In this document: positions 1 through 8,108 of the stretch, piece by piece
How positions within the stretch are numbered: position 1 is the stretch's first letter
How the letters are laid out: every line of letters begins with the position of its first letter
Source: Rachicladosporium sp. CCFEE 5018
Taxonomy: Eukaryota; Ascomycota; Dothideomycetes; Cladosporiales; Cladosporiaceae
Length of the DNA: 11,789 nt
Direction: 5' to 3'
Assembly (NCBI GenBank): GCA_002077045.2
Contig: KZ111228.1
Coordinates: 8,364-20,152, forward strand
Position numbers and translations under genes: made by a program
The notes under the pieces: model-generated
The model's input: the letters and a program-made list of their open reading frames with translations, nothing else
Database searches by the model: none
What the model was told of the DNA's origin: nothing

Positions 1-99
1 ACCCTAACCCTAACCCTAACCCTAACCCTAACCCTAACCCTAACCCTAACCCTAACCCTAACCCTAACCCTAACCCTAACCCTAACCCTAACCCTAACC
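1..99 (+). repeat. Telomere, (CCCTAA)n tract at the left chromosome end
   Basis: Sixteen perfect CCCTAA units occupy positions 2-97, preceded by a single A and followed by a partial CC before unique sequence begins. This is the C-rich strand of the TTAGGG repeat used by most filamentous ascomycetes. The C-rich strand reading 5' to 3' from base 1 is the orientation expected at the left end of a chromosome. The tract is short and contains no degenerate units, so the contig end is a real or nearly real chromosome end rather than an interstitial telomeric array. Confidence 0.97.
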
Positions 100-1440
100 A
101 GATCGTACGCTACGACCCTATCTACTACCTATTCTATATTACCTTCCGCGAGGACTACGCTTCGACTCTTATCTCCGCCCCCTACTATACTAAGAACTAG
201 TTTAAGGGTGATCGTACTAGGTTTCGTTATATCGATAGTAATATCAAGCTTATAGGTATAGAGAACCGGGGCTTTATGTAGCTCTAAGGTAGCATAGCTC
301 TTCTTAAGGAATATTATGACGACTATATAGAAGGAGTGCCTAAGATACACGCCGGCGGCCGCCTTAAGGCATAGGCTAAGAGATACGTTAAGAGAGGAAG
401 GGGTAACGAGTATATTAACTAGATTAACGATAAGCTTCTTACCCCGTCCGATTTAAAGGGGTTTAACACGAAGTAGACTACTTAGCTATACCCTATATTC
501 GGTATCCGCCTCTTATACCCCGCTTTACCTTATAGGGCTCTCGGGCCTATAGCTAAACGCTCTCGTCGTAACATTCTGCTATAGTTCGCTCGCGTACGCC
601 CGAGCGACTAGGAGACTCTCGAGGTAGCCGATAGACCTTCGTAGAGTAACCTTAGTAGGGCCTATCGCGACCTTACTATCCCCGGTCGCACTATATCCGG
701 CCTTGCCTATAAGCACGGTACTCCTCCCTACCCGTTCCCTCCGTAAGAGAAGCTTCCTAGTCTTAGCGCTCTCTCCGATACTATAATCGTATAGCGTAAG
801 TATACCGACCCGGCCGTTATTCGCGATTAGGACATCCTCTTCGGTAGTAACGCTAACGACTTCACTAACTTTATTACGACGTAGAGAAAGAGGGTAGCCG
901 CTACCTAGAAGGAGAACTTTAAGGTACTTAAGAGGAACGAGAGACTAATCTTTAGTAATAAGTACTCCTACTTCGCTAATAGGAGCAATCTTAGCGCACG
1001 CCCTAAGGCGATAGAGGGTGTCGGTAATCGAAGTAAGGCGGCGATAGCGTACGATAACAATAAGAGTATACTAGCGGATAGTAAGCACTAGGTATAATTA
1101 TAGGGCGATTACTATAGGGAGGGGGAGGCTTATCGTAGGGCTAATTTGCTAGACCGCTAGTCTAGTAAATAAGAGGCGCCGGTCGGAGATAAGTAGCTAT
1201 AGTAGTAGCGTTAGTGCACTACCTAGGGTATACTACGAAGTAATAAGGATACGACGGTAAGGTAGCGAGAGAAAAGGGGGACCTTCTTTATATATAACTA
1301 GACTATACTATTGCCGTAAGGCCTAAGGCCTTTATACTATATATTCCGTCTATACTACCGACTTCCGACTCCGAATAGACGCTACCTCCGAACTACTCTC
1401 GTAGGTAGGACGCTCCGCTCCTACTATACTATAAACCTAG
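99..1440 (+). pseudogene. RIP-killed repeat gene, 2OG-dioxygenase-like fungal family (tentative)
   Basis: One plus-strand frame (codons starting at 99, 102 and so on) reads as protein-like sequence for about 1 kb. It is broken about fifteen times, always by TAG or TAA, mostly where CAG, CAA or TGG would be restored by undoing RIP. Readable stretches include FKGDRTRFRYIDSN (about 201-242), IEGVPKIHAGG (about 327-359), SGLAYKHGTPPYPFP (about 696-743) and LSALSD (about 762-779). From memory these match a fungal family of unknown function, often multicopy, whose conserved HxD and later His resemble 2-oxoglutarate/Fe(II) oxygenases. Here the HxD His reads Tyr, as RIP would cause. Beyond about 1,090 the frame becomes dense in stops, fitting a Gln-rich tail. 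No start is present because the frame runs into the telomere. The coding character is well supported; the family is tentative, and the 3' end is set by composition only. Confidence 0.6.
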
Positions 1441-3240
1441 ATCTTACCCTACTAGGTATTTAGGCTAACTAAGGTAATATTACCCCCTATAGCCTCTAGT
1501 GTCTCTTCTCTTCTCTACTAGGTAATGTCTAGGGCCTTACTAATATAGATATAGGTCCTACTCTTTATATGCTATAGGAATATAAGGTAGTAGGCTAGGT
1601 ACTTAACTATAGTATATTATCTAGGGCTTAGGTTTAGCTATAGCTCTTAGATAGTAACTACCTAGTATACCTATAGGTCTAGCTCCTAGAGGAAGTAGTG
1701 CTAGACCTTATCTTTACTTTTGTTAATATTATACTATATAATAGTCCATTTGGTGTAATTAATTATTAAGAGGAAGGTATAATATCTATGTCTTCTATAG
1801 CTACTTAGGTTAGGGCTAGAGTAGCTTCTATTATAATATTCTAAACTCCTTAGTTATTAATTGCATTATAGTTAGTCTATTATGTCTAGTACTAGATCTT
1901 ATCCCTAATCTTTAGCTAGTTTGCCTCGGGCTAATTAAGCTTCCTTAACCTACCTACTAGCCTCTTCTAGCCCTCCTAGGCTAGAGTATACTTCCTTTTC
2001 TTCTAGCTAGCTTCCTACTACCCTTCTTCTATACTCTATAAGCTCTCTTCCTCTATCTAGTACTAGCCTATATCTCCTATCCTAGTTATTATAGCCCTAG
2101 CTTAGGCTATAATTCTTATAGGGTAGCTCTAGTCCTAGGCTAAGTATTTCCTACTATAGTTTATATACCTTACTCCTATAGTTATTATATACTCCTTTAT
2201 ATTATAGTCCTATATATACTTACTATACTTCTACCTTACTATATAGTTTAGTACTATATACCTATAGCCCTAGTACTTAAAGTACTATATAATCCTAAAG
2301 CTAGACTTAAATATCTCTATAGTCTTAAGCTCTACCTTCTAGACTAGCCCCTTATTAATAATCCTATTAGCTTACTCTCCTATATTTAGCTAGAGAATAA
2401 CTAAGCTATATATCTATCCTAGGTTATACTTCTTTCTTAACTAGGCTACTCTTAGAAGCTTACTCCTAGGTACTATAGCCTAGTTCTCCTTCTATAGCTC
2501 CCTAAGTTAGCTCTCTTCTATAGGGTTAAAGCTAAGTAGTATCCTATATATAAGAACCTAGAATACCTAGGCTATAACCTTTGCTAATAGTATAAGCCTC
2601 TTAGTCTAGGTCTTGGTCTTCTTAAGCTCTTTCCTAGCCTCTTACCCTATAGTAAATACCTTAATACTCCTACTCCCTATCTACTTTACCCTAATAACCT
2701 CCTTCCTCCTAATTCTCTTTACTAACTCCTTATAGGAGAGTCCTATAATCTCTTTACGCTCCTCTAGGTCCTAAATCCTAACTATAACCCCTATAGGCTA
2801 TTCTTTAGCTATAACTCTTACCTAGGTTCTCTACTAGCTCTATTAGCTCTACTATCTCTAGAGGGTGCTCTCTAGAACTCTTTCCTAAAGTCTTTAATCT
2901 CCTAGAGAAGGAGGTTAGTGCCTAGGCTTTATTGTTACTATCTTAAAGTCTTAGCTTAGAGGATATTAATAACTTAAGTAGCCTTCTAAAGTAGGATCTT
3001 ATATGCCCTGGCATGTAAATCCTATCCTTTATAGGCCTCTAAGATATCCTTCTAGAGTGCTTATACTATCTAGGTGTTTAGGGTCTAGTACTATTAGGTT
3101 AATACCTTCCTCTACTATAGGGGGAACCCCTAACTTCCCCCTACTCCCCTCTACCCTCCCTCTCTATCCTACCGCTATTCCCTATCTTTAGTAGTATCCT
3201 CTCCTCTACTCTAGTCGATCCCTTACTCCTTAGGTATATA
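1440..3240 (-). mobile_element. RIP-degraded Tad1-type LINE retrotransposon fragment
   Basis: The minus strand carries the remains of the first ORF of a Tad1-clade non-LTR retrotransposon, the common LINE group of filamentous ascomycetes, with the ORF1 (gag) frame readable from about 2,820 down to 1,764. DNA at about 2,900-3,240 lies upstream of that frame and would be the 5' region. About 1,440-1,764 lies downstream of gag, where ORF2 (endonuclease and reverse transcriptase) should begin; I found no recognisable endonuclease or reverse transcriptase motif there. The copy therefore seems to have lost its 3' part. CpG is nearly absent throughout, unlike the neighbouring blocks. Boundaries are inferred from this composition change, since I found no target-site duplication or poly(A) tail. 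Confidence 0.7.
1764..2900 (-). pseudogene. Tad1 LINE ORF1 (gag) pseudogene with three ruined zinc knuckles
   Basis: The minus-strand frame with codons starting at 2818, 2815 and so on reads, with Gln/Trp-type stops, through IVRIQDLEERKE, SYKELVKRIRRKEVI, IKVFTIGQEARKELKK, LLSFNPIEES and VELKTIEIFKSSFRI. These are the order and wording of the Tad1 gag RNA-binding region. Three CCHC knuckles follow: CX2CX4HX4C at 2284-2243, CX2CX3HX4C at 2227-2189 and CX2CX3HX6C at 2167-2123. All twelve zinc ligands now read Tyr, which is what TGC/TGT and CAC/CAT become under RIP. A basic GRLRK near 1,940-1,954 would revert to GRPRK, like the basic gag tail. Consecutive TAA codons at 1769-1764 may mark the original end. 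Upstream of about 2,820 coding similarity moves to another frame, suggesting an indel. This gene cannot make protein. Confidence 0.75.
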
Positions 3241-3534
3241 TATAGTTCTCCCGATTATATATATAGTCCTCTATATTAAAACTATATAGAATAAGGCTAT
3301 AAGTAAGAATCTAATAGTATCTTCCTAATATCGGTTTCACTTATAGGGGTACTTATACGGGGGCGAAACTTCCTTATAAGGCCCGTATAAATATAGAGGA
3401 AAGTATATAGTATTTAAATCTCGCTTAATAATCGTGTAATTAATAATGCATACTTCCTACCCTAACTCGCTACTTTTTTGCTATTAAGCGCTCGACGTTT
3501 CCTAGTACATTGCGAAAACGTGCTATAAATCAAG
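3241..3534. other. AT-rich border between RIP block and F-box gene
   Basis: No credible coding frame is present in this stretch. It begins with short TATATATA runs (about 3,236-3,266), contains a perfect 9-base inverted repeat (3353-3361 with 3382-3390), and passes from RIP-like to ordinary composition near 3,480-3,520. Unlike the LINE block to its left it keeps several CpG sites. It would hold the promoter and leader of the F-box gene, but I see no specific regulatory motif. Whether it is the outer end of the LINE, a third repeat or ancestral intergenic DNA cannot be told from the sequence alone. Confidence 0.6.
3353..3390. repeat. Perfect 9-bp inverted repeat with 20-nt loop
   Basis: TTATACGGG at 3353-3361 is the exact reverse complement of CCCGTATAA at 3382-3390. 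A smaller pair, GTTTC (3334-3338) and GAAAC (3365-3369), lies across it. It could form a hairpin or be a remnant of a small transposon end, but no flanking target duplication was seen. In AT-rich DNA, pairing of this length may also be chance. Confidence 0.5.
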
Positions 3535-4764
3535 ATGGTTACTCTTCTAACCACTTTCAACGCTTTTCCTAGCGAGATCATTAGCATGTTCATCGATCAC
3601 CTCGACGATATCCTGGATTTAGGGAATCTCATGCTAGCTTCCTCAACCGTCTGGCGACATTTGGAACAAGATTAGAGCGTCTTGACCGTCGTTGACAGGA
3701 TGCTAAAGGACGGACCCACTCATAAAGAGACATCATTCTTTATACACGCCCTGGCACATCTACGCTGTGGATCGCCGCTACTAGAGACTTACATAGATGC
3801 TCACGGTCTTGACTTCACGGCGTATAGGAGCTGGGCTTACATGCAGAACCCGCTCTTAGGCACTCTCCCGCACACAATGTCACCTGCCCAAGTACGTGGT
3901 CTGCTCACAACTTCTAGCGCCATTTCCGCTACTACTTTGCGGTGTATCACACTGTTCGCAGATCGGTTCAACGCGATGCGACCCTTGATAGAGTGGGCAA
4001 GCTTCGATGTGTACACAAATGACTGGACTCATCTACCCGCTGGCCCACGACATCATGTGCCAGATACCGGTCCTTTGAGATGGGGAGAAGTGCAACGTGC
4101 CCTCGAAGCATTCTGGATGATTCAGTTCTCGCGGATGTTCTTCGATACCTTCAATCGAGGGGCGTTCGATTGGCCTCAGGATCGAATGCTCAAGGTTTCC
4201 GAGATGACGCCTACTGAGATATTCGGCTTCGAGTGCTACGAGGCTTGCCTAGTTGTCGGGAGAGAAGATCACCCGTGGACCTACTTCTTGGACGTGCACC
4301 ATATCTATTCCTGCGCAGAGGAGTACCTCGATGAAATCAAGACGAGTCCTCCTGTCTCTTCCGATCGAGACTTACCGCCAGTTCAGCGAGTCGAAGGTGA
4401 TGACGAAGAATGGCCTGCGACCTCATTATCAATGAAGCACTTCGCCCGAATCTTCAAACAGATTCGCTATCGACAAGACGGCGACGGCTTCCGCCCTTGG
4501 AGACGGCTAGGCTTCGCCATTTGGGACACGGAAAGATTGAAACTCGCTGGGTTCATCAATGACATCAGGAAGGATCCTAATTCGCACAATGTACATTGGC
4601 TCACTATCACGAGGTCGGAGCAATTGGATCGTACGCGCTGGTTGAGTGTCATTAGAAAGGAAGACTTTCGATTTGTACAGCAACATCGATTGGTGGCGCA
4701 AGACTCCGAGAGTGACGAGCATCCTTCCGATTACGATACGGACACGTACACTTGGTCACCATGA
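3535..4764 (+). pseudogene. F-box protein gene with in-frame TAG after the F-box
   Basis: The frame from ATG 3535 encodes an N-terminal F-box (FPSEIISMFIDHLDD then LDLGNLMLASSTVWRHL, residues about 12-43), the motif that binds Skp1 in SCF ubiquitin ligases. At codon 47 it meets TAG (3673-3675), then continues in the same frame for 363 more codons to TGA at 4762-4764. The downstream part is acidic near its end, has no recognised repeat domain, and resembles the unassigned C-terminal regions of many fungal F-box proteins. CAG to TAG is the change RIP makes, and the gene lies about 150 bases from the RIP block. The longest piece starting with ATG after the stop is 3700-4764 (354 residues), which lacks the F-box. 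An intron bridging the stop is unlikely: the only short in-frame option noticed (3649-3708) has poor splice sites. Substrate unknown. Confidence 0.75.
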
Positions 4765-5709
4765 AGCTTCCATCCGGGTAGAGATGCAGCGGAAGGATAA
4801 CACGAACTGCAGAGAGTGTATTGACACAGGGTTTGGCGCGTTACTCTAGACGAAGAGTATGTGTAATAACAAGGTGCCTGTCCTCCGCGAATGTCCAACT
4901 CTAGTGGCCATCTACTGTACACCATCATCATGTTCTTCGCTTGCGTTGCTTCGTCGTGGTTGTTACTATCGTCATCGTCTTCGTCATTGTCTTGCTTTTT
5001 CACCTCATCTTGGTGATCTGTGTAACAGACCTCTATCCCTACTTGTATCACGTATCAGAGCTACTTGTCTACAAGCCTCATACGTGCGAAGCGGCTGCTA
5101 CGTGGCCACGATCCAACAGCTAGACCTACTCTTGCGTGTCAAGACCTTGCAGAGAGTCGCAATGAAGAGGGTCTAGCAGTAGGAACGAGTGACTTACTTA
5201 AGTGGCACTGTCGTGCACTGTCGTGGGAGAAGATTCATGTGCTTGGCGATAGCTATGTTTGCGAGTCCACCAGGCGAAATACCGAGGACATGGAGGGACG
5301 CCAGCAAGGACCTGAAGTATACCCATAGCACTATGTGAAACACATGATGTCCGGTAAACAATACATGTCTGGGAGTGCTACTTGATGGCGCAGCTCGAAT
5401 ATCCTTAATACGGACGCCGTCTTATTGTCCCTCGACGCCTTCATCCCATGTAACGAGCCACATCCTAAGATGCACCACGGGACTTTCTGTCGAATTGAAG
5501 CGAAAGCGACCTTGCACTTGGGTCCTGTAGATGAGCACCATCATAACCATGCCGGTGTGTAGGGAATTCGTCCGATGACTCATCCGAGTCTACAGGGTAG
5601 GTAAGATCTTCTCTATCCCACACCTCCGGGCGAAGGTAGGAAGCCGAAGCACAGGGACGTTGAAGTCTCTCTACTAAGCATGTAGTATCGTACGATGATA
5701 TGCGCTTAC
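4765..5709. other. Convergent intergenic region, no supported gene
   Basis: This 945-base stretch lies between the 3' ends of the F-box gene (+) and the cystathionine beta-synthase gene (-), so it should hold both transcript ends. Several open frames of 60-106 codons cross it on both strands, but they overlap one another, show no recognisable motif and have no consistent coding character. About 4,920-5,010 is a GTC/ATC/TTC-rich low-complexity patch that reads on the minus strand as an Asp/Glu-rich run. Near 5,205-5,224 there is a 10-base tandem duplication. I see no RNA gene. A small unannotated secreted protein cannot be excluded. Confidence 0.6.
5205..5224. repeat. 10-bp tandem duplication
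   Basis: GCACTGTCGT occurs twice in direct succession (5205-5214 and 5215-5224), followed by another G that continues the pattern. It looks like a small replication-slippage duplication in non-coding DNA. No function is suggested. Confidence 0.85.
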
Positions 5710-7362
5710 TTACTTGTCGTGCTTCACCCTTCCCTGTCTCACTAGCCACGTGAGTAGGTCCACCTTCGTAACGACTGCGAGTGCTTTCAGGCCTTCAATC
5801 TCTTCCCGCTTCGTCACAATCGCAGCCGCATTCCACTCAAAGAATCTCTGCAGCACGCGCAGCGGTGTCTCTGTCGTGATCTCGGCGAACTGCCGCTTGC
5901 CCTCTTCGCCTTCAGTCAGCGACTGATGCTTCTCCAAGGGTCGAATCTCATCCAGCTTCGAGAACGAGAACATCACATCACTGACTGGCGAGTCGATGTG
6001 GACACGCTGACTCGACAGATATGAGAGACAATTCCCGAGAGTGACCATGCCAATCAGTCGCGAAGACTTGGCTGATGTGACAGGGATCTGATCGAAGCCT
6101 TTCTCACGCATCAACTCGATGGCTTCGTCAACTGTCGCGCTTGCGACGATGGTCTGTATGGGCTTCAGGCGAAGGTCGGCAACCGTCGCATTCGCATACT
6201 CATCCTTGTGCGTCGACGATCGAGAGCCGGTCTTCTGAGGACCGTTCACAACCAGCTTCTGCTCTTGACCTGTCGCATCGAGATTCTCAGTCGGCGGTGT
6301 GTTCGGCGCGGTGATGGGCGGTGAGGCAGGAAGGAGATCGTTCGCAGCCAGCCAGTCGTCATCGACGAACTTCGATAGGTAGGAGCGGATGCTGTCCGGC
6401 AAGATGACCACCACGGCATCATCTGCGCCCAGATCGAGATCCTTCAGTGCTTTGACACAGGCGCTCATCGCTGAACCACTTGAGCCGCCCACGAGTAGGC
6501 CCTCTTCCCGTATGAGTCGGCGCGCCCAGTAGAAGCTGTCCCGGTCGTCGGTCTTGTACCAGCGATCCACCTCATTCTGCTTGAGCACGTCTGGTACGAA
6601 GTCGTAGCCGATGCCCTCCACTTTGTACGGCTTGTCCTTTCCATCATCGTTCAGACTTGCGGGTACAGCCAGGATCGAGCCCTTCGGATCTGCCGCAATA
6701 ATCTGCACGTTCCGCCCATGATGCTTCCTTATGCCTCTTGCAATGCCCGTGATAGTGCCGCCTGTTCCAGCACCAGCAACCACAGCCGCGAGCTTACCCT
6801 CCACCTTGTTCGTCTGCTCCACGATCTCTTCCGCCGTGCCCAGCTCGTGTGCCAGAGGATTGTTCGGGTTCGCGTATTGATCCAAGATGACACCACCAGG
6901 AATCTCCTTCTCCAATCGCCTCGCAACTCCAATGTGACTCTCTGGGCTATCCCAAGCGGCGCTCGTGGGTGTACGGATGATCTCAGCACCAAGTGCCTTC
7001 AGCACTGAAACCTTCTCACTGCTCATCTTCTCCGGTAAGGTGATGATCGTCCGGTAGCCCTTCACTGCCCCTACTAATGCCAGCCCAATACCAGTGTTGC
7101 CACTTGTGGGCTCGATAAGCACGCTGTGGCCTGGTGTGATCCGGCCTTCTCGCTCAGCTGCCTCTACCATCCGCAATGCAATGCGGTCTTTCACCGAACC
7201 TCCAGCGTTAAAGAACTCGCACTTCGCGTAGACGTGACATTGAATCCCAAGACTCTCTGGTATCCGGTGAAGCCGAACAAGTGGCGTGTTGCCGATGTTT
7301 TCGAGGATGCTGTCCATGATGGCCGGCGGGTTCCGCGGCGGGCGAGATGAGAGATGTGACAT
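5710..7362 (-). CDS. CYS4: Cystathionine beta-synthase (EC 4.2.1.22)
   Basis: This PLP enzyme condenses serine and homocysteine to cystathionine, the first step of reverse transsulfuration towards cysteine, in the cytosol. The 550-residue intronless protein is close to yeast Cys4 over its whole length. Visible landmarks are IGNTPLVRL near the N terminus, the Schiff-base lysine in GGSVKDR (K58), PTSGNTG (85-91), the long conserved run from EKMSSEKVSVLKALG to AAWDSPESHIG, GTGGT (199-203) and GGSSGSA (292-298). A Pro/Thr/Ser-rich linker (about 345-386) leads to a C-terminal pair of CBS motifs (about 392-546), the Bateman-type regulatory module. As in other fungi, no heme-binding N-terminal extension is evident. 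ATG 7362 is chosen as the first in-frame ATG; ATG 7317 (MDSILENIG) is an alternative start. The gene diverges from the acetylglutamate synthase gene and converges on the F-box gene. It appears intact. Confidence 0.96.
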   Translation of the reverse strand: MSHLSSRPPRNPPAIMDSILENIGNTPLVRLHRIPESLGIQCHVYAKCEFFNAGGSVKDRIALRMVEAAEREGRITPGHSVLIEPTSGNTGIGLALVGAVKGYRTIITLPEKMSSEKVSVLKALGAEIIRTPTSAAWDSPESHIGVARRLEKEIPGGVILDQYANPNNPLAHELGTAEEIVEQTNKVEGKLAAVVAGAGTGGTITGIARGIRKHHGRNVQIIAADPKGSILAVPASLNDDGKDKPYKVEGIGYDFVPDVLKQNEVDRWYKTDDRDSFYWARRLIREEGLLVGGSSGSAMSACVKALKDLDLGADDAVVVILPDSIRSYLSKFVDDDWLAANDLLPASPPITAPNTPPTENLDATGQEQKLVVNGPQKTGSRSSTHKDEYANATVADLRLKPIQTIVASATVDEAIELMREKGFDQIPVTSAKSSRLIGMVTLGNCLSYLSSQRVHIDSPVSDVMFSFSKLDEIRPLEKHQSLTEGEEGKRQFAEITTETPLRVLQRFFEWNAAAIVTKREEIEGLKALAVVTKVDLLTWLVRQGRVKHDK

Positions 7363-7752
7363 TGTGTTGTGCAATCACGAGTGCCTGACCTTGCTCAGTG
7401 CTTTCGCCGCAATGGGCCACTGTTGCTTCGAAGCCGATCTGGCTGAATTGATTCCGGCTTCTTTATGGTGTACTGTACCTCTGAATGCTAGCCCATACGG
7501 GTGTGCGATTGGGAGTAAGCAGCAACAACCTTGATCGCGGCGGAGAGCCTGGATTGTAGATGGATGAACAAAGAGATATGTACTGTACCCTGGACTACTT
7601 GTGGGTCTCTTCTTCGTTGACCCGGTTGCGTGCTTGAGGAAGGAAGACCGTGGTGGCGGATTCCTCTCTCGAGACTTTACAAAGCTTATCAGATCCGATT
7701 GTAACCGAGCACAACGAATGGCATTTGTTGCATTCGTTGCAGTGTGGACGAG

Positions 7753-7759
7753 TGACGTC
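7753..7759 (+). promoter_or_regulatory. CRE-like bZIP site TGACGTC
   Basis: TGACGTC matches seven of the eight bases of the palindromic CRE/ATF site TGACGTCA. It lies about 390 bases upstream of the cystathionine beta-synthase start and 360 upstream of the acetylglutamate synthase start. A single site this short can arise by chance. Confidence 0.3.
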
Positions 7760-7925
7760 TACTCCGTATTCAGTCCCGAAAATGTCCGCAAGCCTTCTTG
7801 CTCGATGAAACGATAGGTTTTGCTGGTGGACGGTCGCGTTACAAGATGCAGCATCTCGGGGCACGATATCGTCTCCATGCACATGCAGTCGGGCGCCGCC
7901 GTGCTCGCAGCATCGGTGAAAAGCC

Positions 7926-7932
7926 TGACTCA
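7926..7932 (+). promoter_or_regulatory. Gcn4/CPC1-type general amino-acid control site TGACTCA
   Basis: TGACTCA is the exact consensus of the bZIP activator Gcn4 of yeast and its filamentous-fungal counterparts CPC1/CpcA, which induce amino-acid biosynthesis genes during starvation. It lies 184 bases upstream of the acetylglutamate synthase start codon, a typical promoter distance, and 564 bases upstream of the cystathionine beta-synthase start, so it could serve one or both. A near-match TAAGTCA follows at 8072-8078. The placement between two amino-acid genes makes it more credible than an isolated motif. Confidence 0.55.
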
Positions 7933-8108
7933 CAGCTTGAAGGCCATCTGCACATCTGATATGTCCCTCAGGCTTTGTCTTTTCACGTCTGACCATTGCG
8001 CGCACGTTTGACAGCAGCAGCAAGCATCTGCGTGATATACAGCCACGTTGGCAAGCCGGGACAGCCGGCGATAAGTCACTCACACAGGCTCCGGCCTACG
8101 TTCTAGGG

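Larger units (their letters stand above)
99..3500. other. RIP-mutated subtelomeric block
   Basis: Across this block CpA and TpG dinucleotides are rare while TpA is extremely common (CTAG, TATA and CTATAG recur on both strands). This is the footprint of repeat-induced point mutation, which converts CpA to TpA on both strands of duplicated DNA in Pezizomycotina. Both underlying repeats show reading frames interrupted by TAG and TAA at codons where Gln or Trp would fit. The right edge is gradual: normal CpA and TpG frequencies return between about 3,480 and 3,540, immediately before the F-box gene. The block splits into a CpG-rich part (to about 1,440), a CpG-poor part (about 1,440-3,170) and a short CpG-containing border. 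Confidence 0.9.

Noticed and set aside
129..350. Minus-strand 73-codon frame in the RIP block
   Set aside because: The coding-like signal here is on the plus strand; this is the antisense shadow of the RIP-killed gene.
3003..3191. Plus-strand 62-codon Pro/Leu-rich frame
   Set aside because: It is antisense to the 5' region of the LINE fragment, in RIP-altered, compositionally biased DNA.
3468..3478. Short internal CCCTAAC resembling telomeric DNA
   Set aside because: A single unit in AT-rich DNA is expected by chance and does not form an array.
3649..3708. In-frame intron that would remove the F-box gene's TAG
   Set aside because: The donor GTCTGG and acceptor AAAG are poor, there is no suitably placed branch site, and the skipped codons read naturally as continuing protein.
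4731..5051. Minus-strand open frame with an Asp/Glu/Asn-rich run
   Set aside because: The acidic run comes from a GTC/ATC/TTC low-complexity patch. The frame overlaps the 3' end of the F-box gene and has no other coding sign.
4859..5328. Overlapping plus-strand frames of 60-105 codons between the F-box and CYS4 genes
   Set aside because: They lie in different frames over the same bases, resemble no known protein, and have no clear promoter or start context.
5465..5749. Minus-strand frame of 94 codons overlapping the end of CYS4
   Set aside because: It overlaps the CYS4 coding end in a different frame and carries no recognisable motif.
7595..8083. Minus-strand open frame of about 160 codons with a Cys/His-rich end
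   Set aside because: It starts with GTG, shows no family motif, and covers the divergent promoter including the TGACTCA and CRE-like sites. Chance openness is more likely.
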